A stretch of DNA of 64,000 nt from CAYWEM01 sp964457225 (GTDB lineage: Bacteria; Acidobacteriota; Aminicenantia; UBA2199). A program made the position numbers and the translations under genes. Location: NCBI GenBank assembly GCA_964457225.1, contig CAYWEM010000005.1, forward strand, positions 124,001-188,000, written 5' to 3'. The stretch's first letter is position 1. Each line of letters begins with the position of its first letter. Shown here in pieces: positions 8,661 to 17,768 of this stretch. The notes beneath the pieces were generated by a model that was given only the letters and a program-made list of their open reading frames with translations, did not search any database and was not told the origin of the DNA.

Positions 8661-10157
8661 ATGATCAGACGCCTTTGCCCGCTGCTGGCGATTCTGCTGC
8701 TGCTCGGCACTGCCGGCGCAGCCTATGACTTTTCCAGCATCGAAAACCGGGTAAGTGAGTTTACCCTGCCGAACGGCTTGAAGTTTATACTGCTTCATGA
8801 CGATTCAGTCCCGGTGGCCAGTTTCGTAACCTATGTCAACGCCGGTTCCAGTGATGAACGAATCGGTATCTGGGGGATTTCCCACATCCTGGAGCACCTG
8901 GCTTTCAAGGGTACCAGCGAGGTGGGAACCAGGGACCTGGCAGCGGAACGTCGGCTTTTCGCCCAAATGGACGAACTTTTCGCCGCCATCTGCCGTGAGG
9001 AACTGCAGCCTGAGCCTGACCAGGAAAAGATCAGGGTCAAGAGGGCTGAACTGGAAAAACTGGTCGAGCAGGCCGGCGAACTGGTGGTTTCAAACGAATT
9101 CGACACCATCCTGAAAAGGCACGGCGGGGTTGGGCTAAATGCCTTCACCAGCACCGACCAGACCGTTTACTTTTTCAGCCTGCCCTCGAACAAGGTTGAA
9201 TTGTGGGCCTACCTGGAATCCTCCCGCTATGTCGACCCGGTATTTCGTGAATTCTACAAGGAAAAGGAAGTGATCAAGGAAGAGCGCCGGGTGAGAACGG
9301 AAAACACTCCGATCGGAAAGCTGATCGAGGAACTGCAGGCCCTGGCTTTCAAGGACCATTCCTACGGAGTCAGCGTGATCGGACCGATGAGCAATATCCA
9401 TCATATTACCCGTTCAGACGTCCAGGAATACTTCCGGCGCAATTACCATGCCGGAAACATGGTCATCGGCGTGGTCGGAGATGTAAGTGAGAAACAGCTG
9501 AAGGCCCTGGCCGAAAAGTACTTTTCCCGCATTCCCCGGGGAGTGCGCAATCCCAGGATTTCAACGGTGGAGCCGCCCCAGCTGGGGGAAAAGCAGATGA
9601 CCATTTACGAGAATTCACAGCCCTGGCTGGTGCTCGGTTACCGCTGCCCGGATGTCCGCCACGTCGATTTTCTGAAGTTCAGCGTACTGGACAACCTGTT
9701 TACAGCCGGCCGCACTTCCAGCCTGCAGAAAAGGCTGGTTGTAGATGAGAAGAAAGCCCTGGCCGTAGGCTCGATGGCCGGTTTCCCCGGCAACAAGTAT
9801 CCCGGGCTTTACCTGGTTTTCGCCCTGCCCAACAGCGGAGTCGGCACCGATGAACTCCTGCTGGCCGTGGAGGAGGAAATCGCCGCATTCAGGGACAACC
9901 CGGTCGGGGAGGAAGAACTGGAATCGGCCAAGAAAAGGGTCAAGGCATCCCTGATGCGCCAGATGGCCAATGACCAGGGCTTGCTGATCGGGCTTTTGAC
10001 CGCGGAAGTGATTGAGGGTTCCTGGCGCAAGGTCTTTTCGACCTACCAGGAGGTCGACGCGATCACCGCGGCCGACATTCAGCAACTGGTCAGCGATTAC
10101 CTGCGGCCTGAAACGCGCACGGTGACCCGCATTGAAAGAAAAGGAGAGGGTAAATGA
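8661..10157 (+). CDS. M16 zinc metallopeptidase (catalytic partner)
   Basis: A 498-residue exported pitrilysin-family peptidase. The ATG at 8661 follows a strong GGAGG site and begins a signal peptide (MIRRLCPLLAILLLLGTAGA). The inverted zinc motif is H75-I-L-E78-H79 within ISHILEHLAFKG, and the third metal ligand lies in KEVIKEERRVR (about Glu207). Between them is an Arg/Glu-rich helical insert (about residues 90-145) longer than in canonical M16 proteins. The second M16 half follows to the C-terminus. It overlaps the next gene, a zinc-less M16 homolog, by 4 bases; such pairs usually form a clamshell heterodimer in the periplasm that degrades peptides. Confidence 0.93.
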   Translation: MIRRLCPLLAILLLLGTAGAAYDFSSIENRVSEFTLPNGLKFILLHDDSVPVASFVTYVNAGSSDERIGIWGISHILEHLAFKGTSEVGTRDLAAERRLFAQMDELFAAICREELQPEPDQEKIRVKRAELEKLVEQAGELVVSNEFDTILKRHGGVGLNAFTSTDQTVYFFSLPSNKVELWAYLESSRYVDPVFREFYKEKEVIKEERRVRTENTPIGKLIEELQALAFKDHSYGVSVIGPMSNIHHITRSDVQEYFRRNYHAGNMVIGVVGDVSEKQLKALAEKYFSRIPRGVRNPRISTVEPPQLGEKQMTIYENSQPWLVLGYRCPDVRHVDFLKFSVLDNLFTAGRTSSLQKRLVVDEKKALAVGSMAGFPGNKYPGLYLVFALPNSGVGTDELLLAVEEEIAAFRDNPVGEEELESAKKRVKASLMRQMANDQGLLIGLLTAEVIEGSWRKVFSTYQEVDAITAADIQQLVSDYLRPETRTVTRIERKGEGK

Positions 10158-12268
10158 GACGGATCACAGTACTGCTGTTGGCTTTAATGCTGATGCATCT
10201 CGGACTGGCGGCCCAGGGCCGGACCAAGCGGGGCATTGACCGGCTCAGGTTTCCCGAGACCAGGTCCTTCAGCCTGCCGCAAATCATTCCGGCTGAAATG
10301 GAGAACGGCATCAGGATACGCCTGATTCACAATGACAAGCTACCCTTGTTCAGAGTTTCGATCATGTTCAAGGGGGGTACCGCCTACCAGCCCAAGGAAA
10401 AAATCGGCATGACCGATATCCTGGCCGAGGTCCTGCGGGTCGGCGGCACCGCTGACAAGAACCCAGCAGAGGTGGACCGGCTCCTGGAGTCAAGGGCGCT
10501 CAACCTGAGCATCTCTTCGACGGCCGATTATTTCCGGGTTGACCTGAGCGGCCTTATTGAAGATTTTGATTTCGCCCTGGGCCTGCTGGCTGAATTGCTG
10601 CAGAGCCCGGCTTATGACCAGGAAAAACTGGACGAGATCAAGACCCGGATGGGCAGCGCCATATCCAGGCGCAACGATGAACCGATGCCCATCGCCCAGC
10701 GGGAATTCCAGCGCCTGCTCTACGGCGGCGACTTTCCGCTGACCGCGGTCATGGAGTACGCCCACCTTGACCTGATCAGCCGCCAGGATCTCAGGCAGGC
10801 CCATGAACTGTTCTTTCAGCCGGACAACATGCTGGCCGGAGTCAGCGGTCCTTTCAAGCCTGAGCAGGTAAGCGCGGCCTTTGAGAGGCATTTCGCCACC
10901 TGGCAGGGTAAGGCCAAGCTGCCGGCTTACCCGGTGCTGGAAAAGAAAGAACAGGATTTCAGGTTGGCTTTTGCCGAAAAAGCCGATTTGAACCAGAGTT
11001 ATATTCTGTTGGGGCACCTGGACCAGGCCTGGAACGAAGAAGAGAACGCTAAAATTGCGGTTTTCAACACCATTTTTTCCCAGGGCATGGATTCCCGCCT
11101 CTTTAACCGGGTGCGCACCAAGGAGGGTTTGACTTACGGGGTGGGGGGCGGCATTGACCGCAAGTACCTCTATCCCGGTGCCGTCGGCTTTTTCACTTTC
11201 ACCAAGAACGAATCCGCTTTCCGGGCCGTCAGGGCCATGTTCGAGGAAATGGAGGAAATCAGGGCCAGGCCGGTCAGCAGCCAGGAACTGCAGGACGCCA
11301 AGGAGTTTCTGCTGAACTCCCACGTGTTCAAGTTCGCAACTCCGGACAGAGTACTGGAAAGAGCACTGCAGCAGGAATTTTACCAACTGCCCGCCGGTCT
11401 CGACGAAAGAACGGTGGAAATGGTCAAGGCCGTTACCCTGGCCGACATCCAGGACGTAGCCCGCAAGTACCTGCACCCCGACAAAATGCTGATCTTTATC
11501 CTGGGCCGTGAAGCCGATCTTGACGGCAAACTCGAAGAATGGGGCCGGGTAAAAAAAATAGACATAGCCATTCCGCCTCCACCGCTGAAAGAGAGTTTTC
11601 CCGAGCCGACCGAGGCGACCCTGCAACAAGGAGAAAAACTGCTGACCCGCCTGGCGGCCGGTCCTTACCGGAGAATGCTTGACCTCAAAGCCCTGCGCCT
11701 GGTCATGGAGATGAAGATCACCACCCCCCAGGGTGAACTGACCATGAACATGGTTGACAGCTCGCGTTATCCCCATGACCGCCACCAGACCATGGAAATA
11801 ATGGGCATGAAAATGGAACGGGTCACCACCGAACAAGGCGGATACATCAGTCAGATGGGCCAGAAACGAGCTGTTTCAGCTGAGGAGATCAGGCAGGAAT
11901 CCTTCGGCGGGCTGCGCGGATTGCTGAAAGAGCCCGGGAAATACCAGGTGCAGTACCTTGACCAGGCCGAGATAGAAGGCGAACAGGTTGATATACTGTT
12001 GATCCGGGAAAAGGAAGGATCACGCTGGAAAAAAATGGCCTTTGCCCGAAAAAGCGGTTTCCTGCTCATGGAAGAGAGTATGCAGGAAGTGATGGGTGCC
12101 GGTCAGAAGCCGGCCCGTACCTATCACCGTGACATCCGGATCGTTTCCGGAATGCCCCAGGCTCACCTGATCCTGGTGCAGGTCGACGGTAAAACCATGA
12201 TGGAATCGAAAATCAGCCGGGTTGAGGTCAACCCGCAACTGCCCGACGATCTGTTCAAAATAGATTGA
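10154..12268 (+). CDS. Zinc-less M16 partner fused to a LolA-like domain
   Basis: A 704-residue exported protein (signal peptide MRRITVLLLALMLMHLGLAA). Residues about 35-480 are M16-like, but the position of the zinc motif reads IGMTDILAEVLRVGG, with no HxxEH, so it cannot be catalytic itself. The conserved VRTKEGLTYGVGGGI element of the second M16 half is present. Residues about 500-704 form an extra beta-rich domain ending in RVEVNPQLPDDLFKI, the pattern seen in LolA/outer-membrane lipoprotein-sorting-like folds, which bind lipid acyl groups. That assignment is by pattern only. The gene is translationally coupled to the active M16 gene, and a strong terminator follows. Confidence 0.85.
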   Translation: MRRITVLLLALMLMHLGLAAQGRTKRGIDRLRFPETRSFSLPQIIPAEMENGIRIRLIHNDKLPLFRVSIMFKGGTAYQPKEKIGMTDILAEVLRVGGTADKNPAEVDRLLESRALNLSISSTADYFRVDLSGLIEDFDFALGLLAELLQSPAYDQEKLDEIKTRMGSAISRRNDEPMPIAQREFQRLLYGGDFPLTAVMEYAHLDLISRQDLRQAHELFFQPDNMLAGVSGPFKPEQVSAAFERHFATWQGKAKLPAYPVLEKKEQDFRLAFAEKADLNQSYILLGHLDQAWNEEENAKIAVFNTIFSQGMDSRLFNRVRTKEGLTYGVGGGIDRKYLYPGAVGFFTFTKNESAFRAVRAMFEEMEEIRARPVSSQELQDAKEFLLNSHVFKFATPDRVLERALQQEFYQLPAGLDERTVEMVKAVTLADIQDVARKYLHPDKMLIFILGREADLDGKLEEWGRVKKIDIAIPPPPLKESFPEPTEATLQQGEKLLTRLAAGPYRRMLDLKALRLVMEMKITTPQGELTMNMVDSSRYPHDRHQTMEIMGMKMERVTTEQGGYISQMGQKRAVSAEEIRQESFGGLRGLLKEPGKYQVQYLDQAEIEGEQVDILLIREKEGSRWKKMAFARKSGFLLMEESMQEVMGAGQKPARTYHRDIRIVSGMPQAHLILVQVDGKTMMESKISRVEVNPQLPDDLFKID

Positions 12269-12284
12269 ACTCAGGTGGATTCAG

Positions 12285-12320
12285 ACCGGGACGGCCTGCG
12301 GGTCGTCCCGGTTTTTTTTT
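12285..12320 (+). terminator. Rho-independent terminator after the M16 pair
   Basis: A perfect 9-base-pair stem, ACCGGGACG (12285-12293) and CGTCCCGGT (12304-12312), closes a 10-base loop and runs into nine T residues. The ribosome-binding site of the LOG gene (GAGGAG) begins immediately after the T tract. Confidence 0.9.
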
Positions 12321-12331
12321 GAGGAGAAAAC

Positions 12332-13216
12332 ATGATCAAGAAAAGACACGGTCTCTTCCCAAGCAGTGCCGAGGATGCACGCCTGGCCAGGCTGCAGAAA
12401 CTGGAAAGCCCGGCTTCAAAATCTGCTTCCTATCGACTGGCCTATACTGACGAGGATTTCCTGCTGCGTCCCGAACTGCGGCCGGTCCGGCTGCAGTTGG
12501 AACTGCTGAAACCTGAATTAATCCAGCAGGAGCAGGGCATAGAAGAAACCATCGCCATCTTCGGCAGCGCCAGGCTGAATGACCGGGAAGCCGCCGAAAG
12601 AGAACTGGACGCAGCCCGCCGTGCCGTGGCCGAAAAACCGCAGGACCAGGAACGACAGGTGCGTTTGCGCCGGGCCGAAACCGGGCTGAGGAATTCGCAT
12701 TACTACGAGGAAGCCCGCCGCCTGACTTACCTGATCACCAGCCGTTGTCAGCGGGGAGATCAATGTCGCCTGGTGGTTGTGACCGGAGGCGGACCCGGCA
12801 TCATGGAAGCGGCCAACCGGGGAGCTCACGAAGCCGGCGGCAAAAGCATCGGTCTCAACATCGTACTGCCTTTTGAACAGAACGCCAATCCCTACATCAC
12901 CCCCGATCTTTCTTTCCAGTTTCACTACTTCGCCATCCGCAAGATGCATTTCCTGATCCGCACCCGGGCCATGGTTTGTTTCCCGGGCGGATTCGGCACT
13001 TTCGACGAGTTGTTTGAAACCCTGACCCTGATCCAGACCAGGAAGATCCTCGCCTTTCCAATCATCCTGGTCGGGCGCGAGTTCTGGCAGAAGGTGGTCA
13101 ATTTTTCCGCCCTGGTGGAAGAAGGAGTGATTTCCCTGGCCGATCTCGACCTGCTCACCCTGGTTGACAACGGCGATGAAGCCTGGACTGAATTGCAGAA
13201 AAAACTCGGCCTCTGA
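12332..13216 (+). CDS. LOG family protein (Rossmann fold)
   Basis: A 294-residue member of the LOG/'lysine decarboxylase-like' family. It has VVTGGGPGIMEAANRGA (about residues 149-165) and the hallmark PGGFGTFDELFETLTLIQ (about 214-231). Characterised LOG proteins are nucleoside-5'-monophosphate phosphoribohydrolases that release free base from AMP or cytokinin nucleotides, so nucleotide turnover is likely. The N-terminal 75 residues, including a charged helical stretch, are longer than in short LOG proteins and match the larger bacterial subgroup. The start has the Shine-Dalgarno sequence GAGGAG seven bases upstream, straight after the preceding terminator. Confidence 0.88.
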   Translation: MIKKRHGLFPSSAEDARLARLQKLESPASKSASYRLAYTDEDFLLRPELRPVRLQLELLKPELIQQEQGIEETIAIFGSARLNDREAAERELDAARRAVAEKPQDQERQVRLRRAETGLRNSHYYEEARRLTYLITSRCQRGDQCRLVVVTGGGPGIMEAANRGAHEAGGKSIGLNIVLPFEQNANPYITPDLSFQFHYFAIRKMHFLIRTRAMVCFPGGFGTFDELFETLTLIQTRKILAFPIILVGREFWQKVVNFSALVEEGVISLADLDLLTLVDNGDEAWTELQKKLGL

Positions 13217-13282
13217 AACAGCTCGCCGCGGGGCTTGTTTGTCGGCGGCTGCTTGTGTGCTAAAGTAAAAGCCCTCCAGATA

Positions 13283-16180
13283 ATGCGGAAAGTAAAAGAA
13301 AACATCAAGTGTCCGCCGGCACCGGCCCGAAACTGGGCCATGCCGGTTTTACTTTTTCTGACTGCTCTCATTTTGCCGGCCCGGCAACCGGCACTTAGAG
13401 TGTATGGATTGGCCGATGGCCTGAAGTTCCCCCAGGTTTTCTCGGTTTTCCAGGATACCCGTGGATTCATCTGGGCCGGGACCTCTTACGGTTTGAGCCG
13501 TTATGACGGCCGGGCCTTCATCAATCTGACCACCCTGGACGGTCTGCCCCACAATTCGGTCAGAGGTTTTGCCGAAGATGAACTCGGACTGCTCTGGGTT
13601 TGGACCCAGGAAGGCCTGGCCGGTTTGCAGCCCAGTGCAGGTGTTGACGGAAATCCCAGGCTGGTCGCCTTGCCGGATCAGGCCTCAGTGCTGGCTTCTG
13701 AAAGACTGCGCGATATGGCCGGAACCGCCGGCACAATCTGGTTCGCCGCCGGGGACGGAAGCCTGTGGCGCTGGCGTGGGAAAGAACTGCGCCGGGTGGA
13801 CTTTTTTCCTGAAGCGGAAAGTATGAGATTGTTTCCGCAGGGCTCCGGGGATATTGATTTGTTGGTCGACGGAAAGCTTTTTTCCTTTAAAGAAGACAGG
13901 AGGTCAGAGCTTTTTCCCCCGGCGGACCAGGCCGTTTTGCAGGCTGTTTTCATGCACCTGGGCTGTAAGACTGCCGTCAGTGACACCGCGGTTTACGTCG
14001 AAAAGAACGGCTTGTTCTACAGGGATGAAAGCTGGCTGTTTCCGCCTGGATTCAGCGTGAGTGGAGCAGTTTCCCATGGTGAAAACATCGTCCTCTTTTC
14101 CGTGGAAAAAGGACTGGCTCTGCTGAAAAGAGACCAGCCGGCCCTGGTGGTGGACAGCCGCTGCGGTCTGCCGGCTGACGCTGTTCAGCAGGTGATTGTC
14201 GATCGTCATGGACTGGTCTGGGCGGCCGGGGACAACGGCCTGGTCAAAGTGATTGATTTCCGCCCCGGATTCTGGCCCAGTCGGATTGGAGTCCTCGGAG
14301 GCATGGTTTTTTGTTTTTCCCGGGATCGCCGGGGGCGACTCTGGATCGGCCATAACGAGGGCCTGTCCAGGCTTGAAAACAACGAAGATTTATTATTCCT
14401 GCCCGGGAGTGAAAAGAGCGGCGGAGTCTGGAGTTTACTGGAACTGGATAATGGAGCCATGCTGGCGGCGACCCACAAAGGCCTGGCTGTGGTCGGGAAT
14501 GATCGGCTGAGAATGCTGACCGGCTTTTCCGGCCTCGGTGGGAGGCGTGTTTTCGATCTGAAGCAGGACGGTTCTTCCTGGATCTGGGCCTCGACCATAG
14601 ACGGCGTTTTCCGTTTTTACTGGGACCGGGACCAGGAACAGCCTGCTGAACTCGAGGAGATCTTTTCCGGACAGGCCCCGGACGGAGGCAGGCCCGAGGC
14701 CAGGGAGATCAGCATCGATGAGCGGGGCCGGGTGTGGATTGGAAGCGACGGCCAGGGGGTCATTTCCTGGCGTGACGGCAGAACTGATTTCCTGGGAGCC
14801 GGGCAGGGCCTGCCCAGCCTGGTCTGTCGCGCGGTGCTGGCCAGGCCTGAAGGGGTCATGATAGGTACTGAAAAAGGTCTTTGGCTCTGGAATGACGGCA
14901 GGATAACCGAAATAACTGAAGTCAACCGCCGGCTGAGGGATCCCTACATCGTCGCCCTGGCTGAACAGGGAGAAAGGGTCTGGGTTGCCGGAACCGAGCA
15001 ACTCCTGCTGCTTGAAGCCGGGAAAGTGCTGGAAGTACGCCTGGATTACCAGCTTGGCCGGGGAGCCGTGTTCACCACCGCGGAAAACTGCCTCTGGGCT
15101 GAGCCGGGTGGAGTCTGGCTGGGTGCGGTGGGTGGCTTCATACTGGTTCCGGACAGCCTGGATGATCTGCCCGGATTTGCGCCGGATGCCGGCATGATAG
15201 CAGTTGAAAAGCGGCCAGGAGATCAACTCGAGCCGGACGCCAAAACGAGTTTTCCGGTTCGCGGCCTTACTTTTTCTTTCTTTTCTCCCAGTTATTTAGC
15301 CGAGGAAAAAACCTATTTTTCTCACCGCCTGCTGGGACATGACCGGGAATGGTCCCAGCCTCAAAGGGACTGGAATACAACCTATACCAACCTGCTTCCC
15401 GGATCATACCGATTTGAAGTCAGGGCCCTGACTCTGGACGGGCTCAGCGGGGGTGGGACTGCCTCATTCTCCTTCCAGGTAGGCATGCCCTGGGCCGGAT
15501 TGTTGCTGGTCTTGTCAGTTATGGCCGCCCTGGTAGCCGGAGTCGCCTGGACGGTTTCCGGAATCAGGACCAGGGTGTTGCGCAGGCGAAATCAGCTTCT
15601 GGAGGAGCAGGTGGCGCAAAGGACGGCTGAACTGGCCGCAGCGAATGTTTTCCTGGAAAAACTGGCGGTCATGGACGGCTTGACCGGCCTGGCCAATCGC
15701 CGTTGTTTCGAGGAACAGCTGCGCCTGGAATGGGTGCGCTCCCAGCGTGAGCGGACTTCGCTGGCCCTGCTGATGATCGACGTGGATTATTTCAAGGCCT
15801 ATAACGATGCCCTGGGCCACCAGGACGGCGATGAATGCCTGCGACGGGTGGCTGGAGTAATAGCCGGGCAGGTGACCCGTCCGGGTGACCTGGCCGCCCG
15901 TTACGGCGGGGAGGAATTCGCGGTCATTCTGCCGGCAACGGAGCTTGCCGGGGCCGAAGTGGTGGCCGGGCAGATTCGTTCGGAAGTTCTGGCTATGGCC
16001 CTGCCTCATCCCGATTCTCCGGTATCTTCAGTGGTCACCCTGAGTATCGGCTGTGCTTCGCAAACGGCCTGTCCCGGGTGCCGGGCTGAATCCCTGGTCA
16101 GGGCCGCCGACCAGGCCCTGTACCAGGCCAAGCACCTGGGACGCGACCGGGTGGTGTCAGCCGGGGCGATGGAGGAATAG
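13283..16180 (+). CDS. Reg_prop beta-propeller sensor diguanylate cyclase
   Basis: A 965-residue one-protein sensor. After a signal segment (MPVLLFLTALILPA near residue 20) come many ligand-type propeller repeats of the form 'G-x-x-W-x-G-T-x-x-G-L' (e.g. GFIWAGTSYGLSRYDG), forming two predicted seven-bladed propellers, then a Y_Y_Y domain (about 655-715, YFSHRLLGHDREWSQ), a membrane helix (about 735-757), a coiled coil and a GGDEF domain. The active site is GGEEF (875-879) and an RxxD inhibitory site (RPGD, 866-869) lies exactly five residues upstream. It should therefore make cyclic di-GMP under product inhibition. The start is uncertain: TTG 13235, ATG 13283 or ATG 13340; none has a good ribosome-binding site. 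Confidence 0.9.
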   Translation: MRKVKENIKCPPAPARNWAMPVLLFLTALILPARQPALRVYGLADGLKFPQVFSVFQDTRGFIWAGTSYGLSRYDGRAFINLTTLDGLPHNSVRGFAEDELGLLWVWTQEGLAGLQPSAGVDGNPRLVALPDQASVLASERLRDMAGTAGTIWFAAGDGSLWRWRGKELRRVDFFPEAESMRLFPQGSGDIDLLVDGKLFSFKEDRRSELFPPADQAVLQAVFMHLGCKTAVSDTAVYVEKNGLFYRDESWLFPPGFSVSGAVSHGENIVLFSVEKGLALLKRDQPALVVDSRCGLPADAVQQVIVDRHGLVWAAGDNGLVKVIDFRPGFWPSRIGVLGGMVFCFSRDRRGRLWIGHNEGLSRLENNEDLLFLPGSEKSGGVWSLLELDNGAMLAATHKGLAVVGNDRLRMLTGFSGLGGRRVFDLKQDGSSWIWASTIDGVFRFYWDRDQEQPAELEEIFSGQAPDGGRPEAREISIDERGRVWIGSDGQGVISWRDGRTDFLGAGQGLPSLVCRAVLARPEGVMIGTEKGLWLWNDGRITEITEVNRRLRDPYIVALAEQGERVWVAGTEQLLLLEAGKVLEVRLDYQLGRGAVFTTAENCLWAEPGGVWLGAVGGFILVPDSLDDLPGFAPDAGMIAVEKRPGDQLEPDAKTSFPVRGLTFSFFSPSYLAEEKTYFSHRLLGHDREWSQPQRDWNTTYTNLLPGSYRFEVRALTLDGLSGGGTASFSFQVGMPWAGLLLVLSVMAALVAGVAWTVSGIRTRVLRRRNQLLEEQVAQRTAELAAANVFLEKLAVMDGLTGLANRRCFEEQLRLEWVRSQRERTSLALLMIDVDYFKAYNDALGHQDGDECLRRVAGVIAGQVTRPGDLAARYGGEEFAVILPATELAGAEVVAGQIRSEVLAMALPHPDSPVSSVVTLSIGCASQTACPGCRAESLVRAADQALYQAKHLGRDRVVSAGAMEE

Positions 16181-16214
16181 TTCTTATAGCCGCCCGGGAT
16201 AAAATGCCCTTGGA

Positions 16215-17681
16215 TTATCGGTTTTCGCCCAGGATCGGAATCACCCCGATCAGGATATCGCTGATCGGGGCATCCAGGGGAAAACGTCGGGCAGCGAAAT
16301 CGACCCGGTCGGACTGAAAATAAAGGCGGGCATTCAGCTCGGGAACCAAGGCGAAAACGTCTTTGCGGGCATCCCGGGCAAAGCTTGCCCGGCCGTAGGA
16401 GGCCAGCAGGCGGCCCAGGGTGCTGTTCAGACCTATATCCCGGTCGGTCCGGTAGCGTTCGCTCAGGGGCCTGAGCCCGGCGATCAGACCGTCTTTTTCA
16501 TAAGCGAACAGGAATTCATGCTGGGAACGGTCGTAAACCTTGTAGATTATCTGGAACCGGCTGCCGTCCCGAAAACGGTTCATGGCCACCAGTGCTCCCG
16601 GCGGAGCAGAGACCTCGATCCGGTCAACCCGGGTTCCCAGTTCGATACGACCCAGGGCGTCTGATTTGATCAGGAAATCCTCACTGACATTAGGGAAAGC
16701 GGTTTTTTGCAGGCGAACCGAAACCCGGTCCCGGGGGTTTTCCTCCGGGTCGAATTCAACCAGGTATCCGGCGGTACGCAGAAGCGATTCCAGTTGCTCG
16801 AGATCCAGGTTTTTCAGGGCGGTCAACCTGCGGTTGAAACTCCTGGCACTTCCCCTGGCCGGAGTGGTCAGGCTGACGTCCAGGTCGGTTTTACCTGAGG
16901 CATCGGTTGTCTCCACGATGACCAGGTTACAGCCGGCCAGGCTGCCGCTGGTGTTCCTGATGCTTTCTTCTCCCTTTTTTACGATCCTGGAACTGAGAAA
17001 CAGGTCGGCCTGGTTTTTCAGGGCCTGCATGAGTGCGGCCAGGCGGGCGTCATCGGCTGCGGAAGTGAAAATTTCGCTTTCTCCCTGGTTCAACTGGGCC
17101 CAACCCCAGAGCTGCCGGTCGTCAAGCTCATGGTAAACCATGACCGGGGCTGCTTTTTCACGGGGTTGTCCGCTTTCTGCCGCGGGTTCTTCCTGGTGCA
17201 TTACCGTCGTCCCGTTTGCCGCCGGGGGGGCTTCTACTCCCGGTTTCCTGGTCAATATCAGGACGACGATCAAGACGAACAGGATTGCCAGTCCCAAAAT
17301 GGCCAGCCCCTGTTTACTCTTTTTTTTCTCCGGATGAGACCTGGTTCCCGGGGGATTGTCGTCCGGGGGCGGGGAAGCGGGGCGGGTCTGTTCCGAGACT
17401 GCCCCTGCCTGGGATGCCTGGTTCAGGCGCATATCACTTGCAGCTTTTTGCTGGAGCGGAGCTGTTTCCTGATACTGAGCTTCCTCCCGAGGGGCCTGCC
17501 CGGCTGTCGGTGGACTGGATGCCTCCCGGCCGGATAACTGGTTTTCCTCGCCGGCCGGAATTGCTTCAGCAATCTGCGGAGCATCCTTCGGTTTATAACT
17601 CTTCAAGATCTCTTCGCGGCTGAATTCCCGTGTTTTTGACAGGTCGATTTCCTTTCCTTCGGAGTTCTCGTCCAGATTCAT
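16215..17681 (-). CDS. Single-pass membrane protein of unknown function
   Basis: A 488-residue protein not recognised as any family. Residues 1-120 are rich in Glu, Gln, Pro and Ser and look disordered; a basic patch (EKKKSKQG) leads into one membrane helix (about 124-145, GLAILGLAILFVLIVVLIL). The C-terminal 340 residues are soluble and probably outside the inner membrane, with an alpha/beta pattern and no metal or catalytic motif that I could identify. The orientation (long charged N-terminus in the cytoplasm, globular part outside) resembles anti-sigma-like or cell-envelope anchoring proteins, but no partner is visible. The start has a strong AGGAGG site. Confidence 0.6.
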   Translation of the reverse strand: MNLDENSEGKEIDLSKTREFSREEILKSYKPKDAPQIAEAIPAGEENQLSGREASSPPTAGQAPREEAQYQETAPLQQKAASDMRLNQASQAGAVSEQTRPASPPPDDNPPGTRSHPEKKKSKQGLAILGLAILFVLIVVLILTRKPGVEAPPAANGTTVMHQEEPAAESGQPREKAAPVMVYHELDDRQLWGWAQLNQGESEIFTSAADDARLAALMQALKNQADLFLSSRIVKKGEESIRNTSGSLAGCNLVIVETTDASGKTDLDVSLTTPARGSARSFNRRLTALKNLDLEQLESLLRTAGYLVEFDPEENPRDRVSVRLQKTAFPNVSEDFLIKSDALGRIELGTRVDRIEVSAPPGALVAMNRFRDGSRFQIIYKVYDRSQHEFLFAYEKDGLIAGLRPLSERYRTDRDIGLNSTLGRLLASYGRASFARDARKDVFALVPELNARLYFQSDRVDFAARRFPLDAPISDILIGVIPILGENR

Positions 17682-17768
17682 GCAGGCCTCCTGGAGAATT
17701 CAACTTTATGACAGCAGGGTTGCTTTTGTCAAGAGTCCGGCAGGCCTGCCTGAAGATATGCCTGCCGC

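Noticed and set aside
10490..11836. 448-codon frame opposite the M16-like gene
   Set aside because: Antisense to a gene with clear domains; no start signals or recognisable protein.
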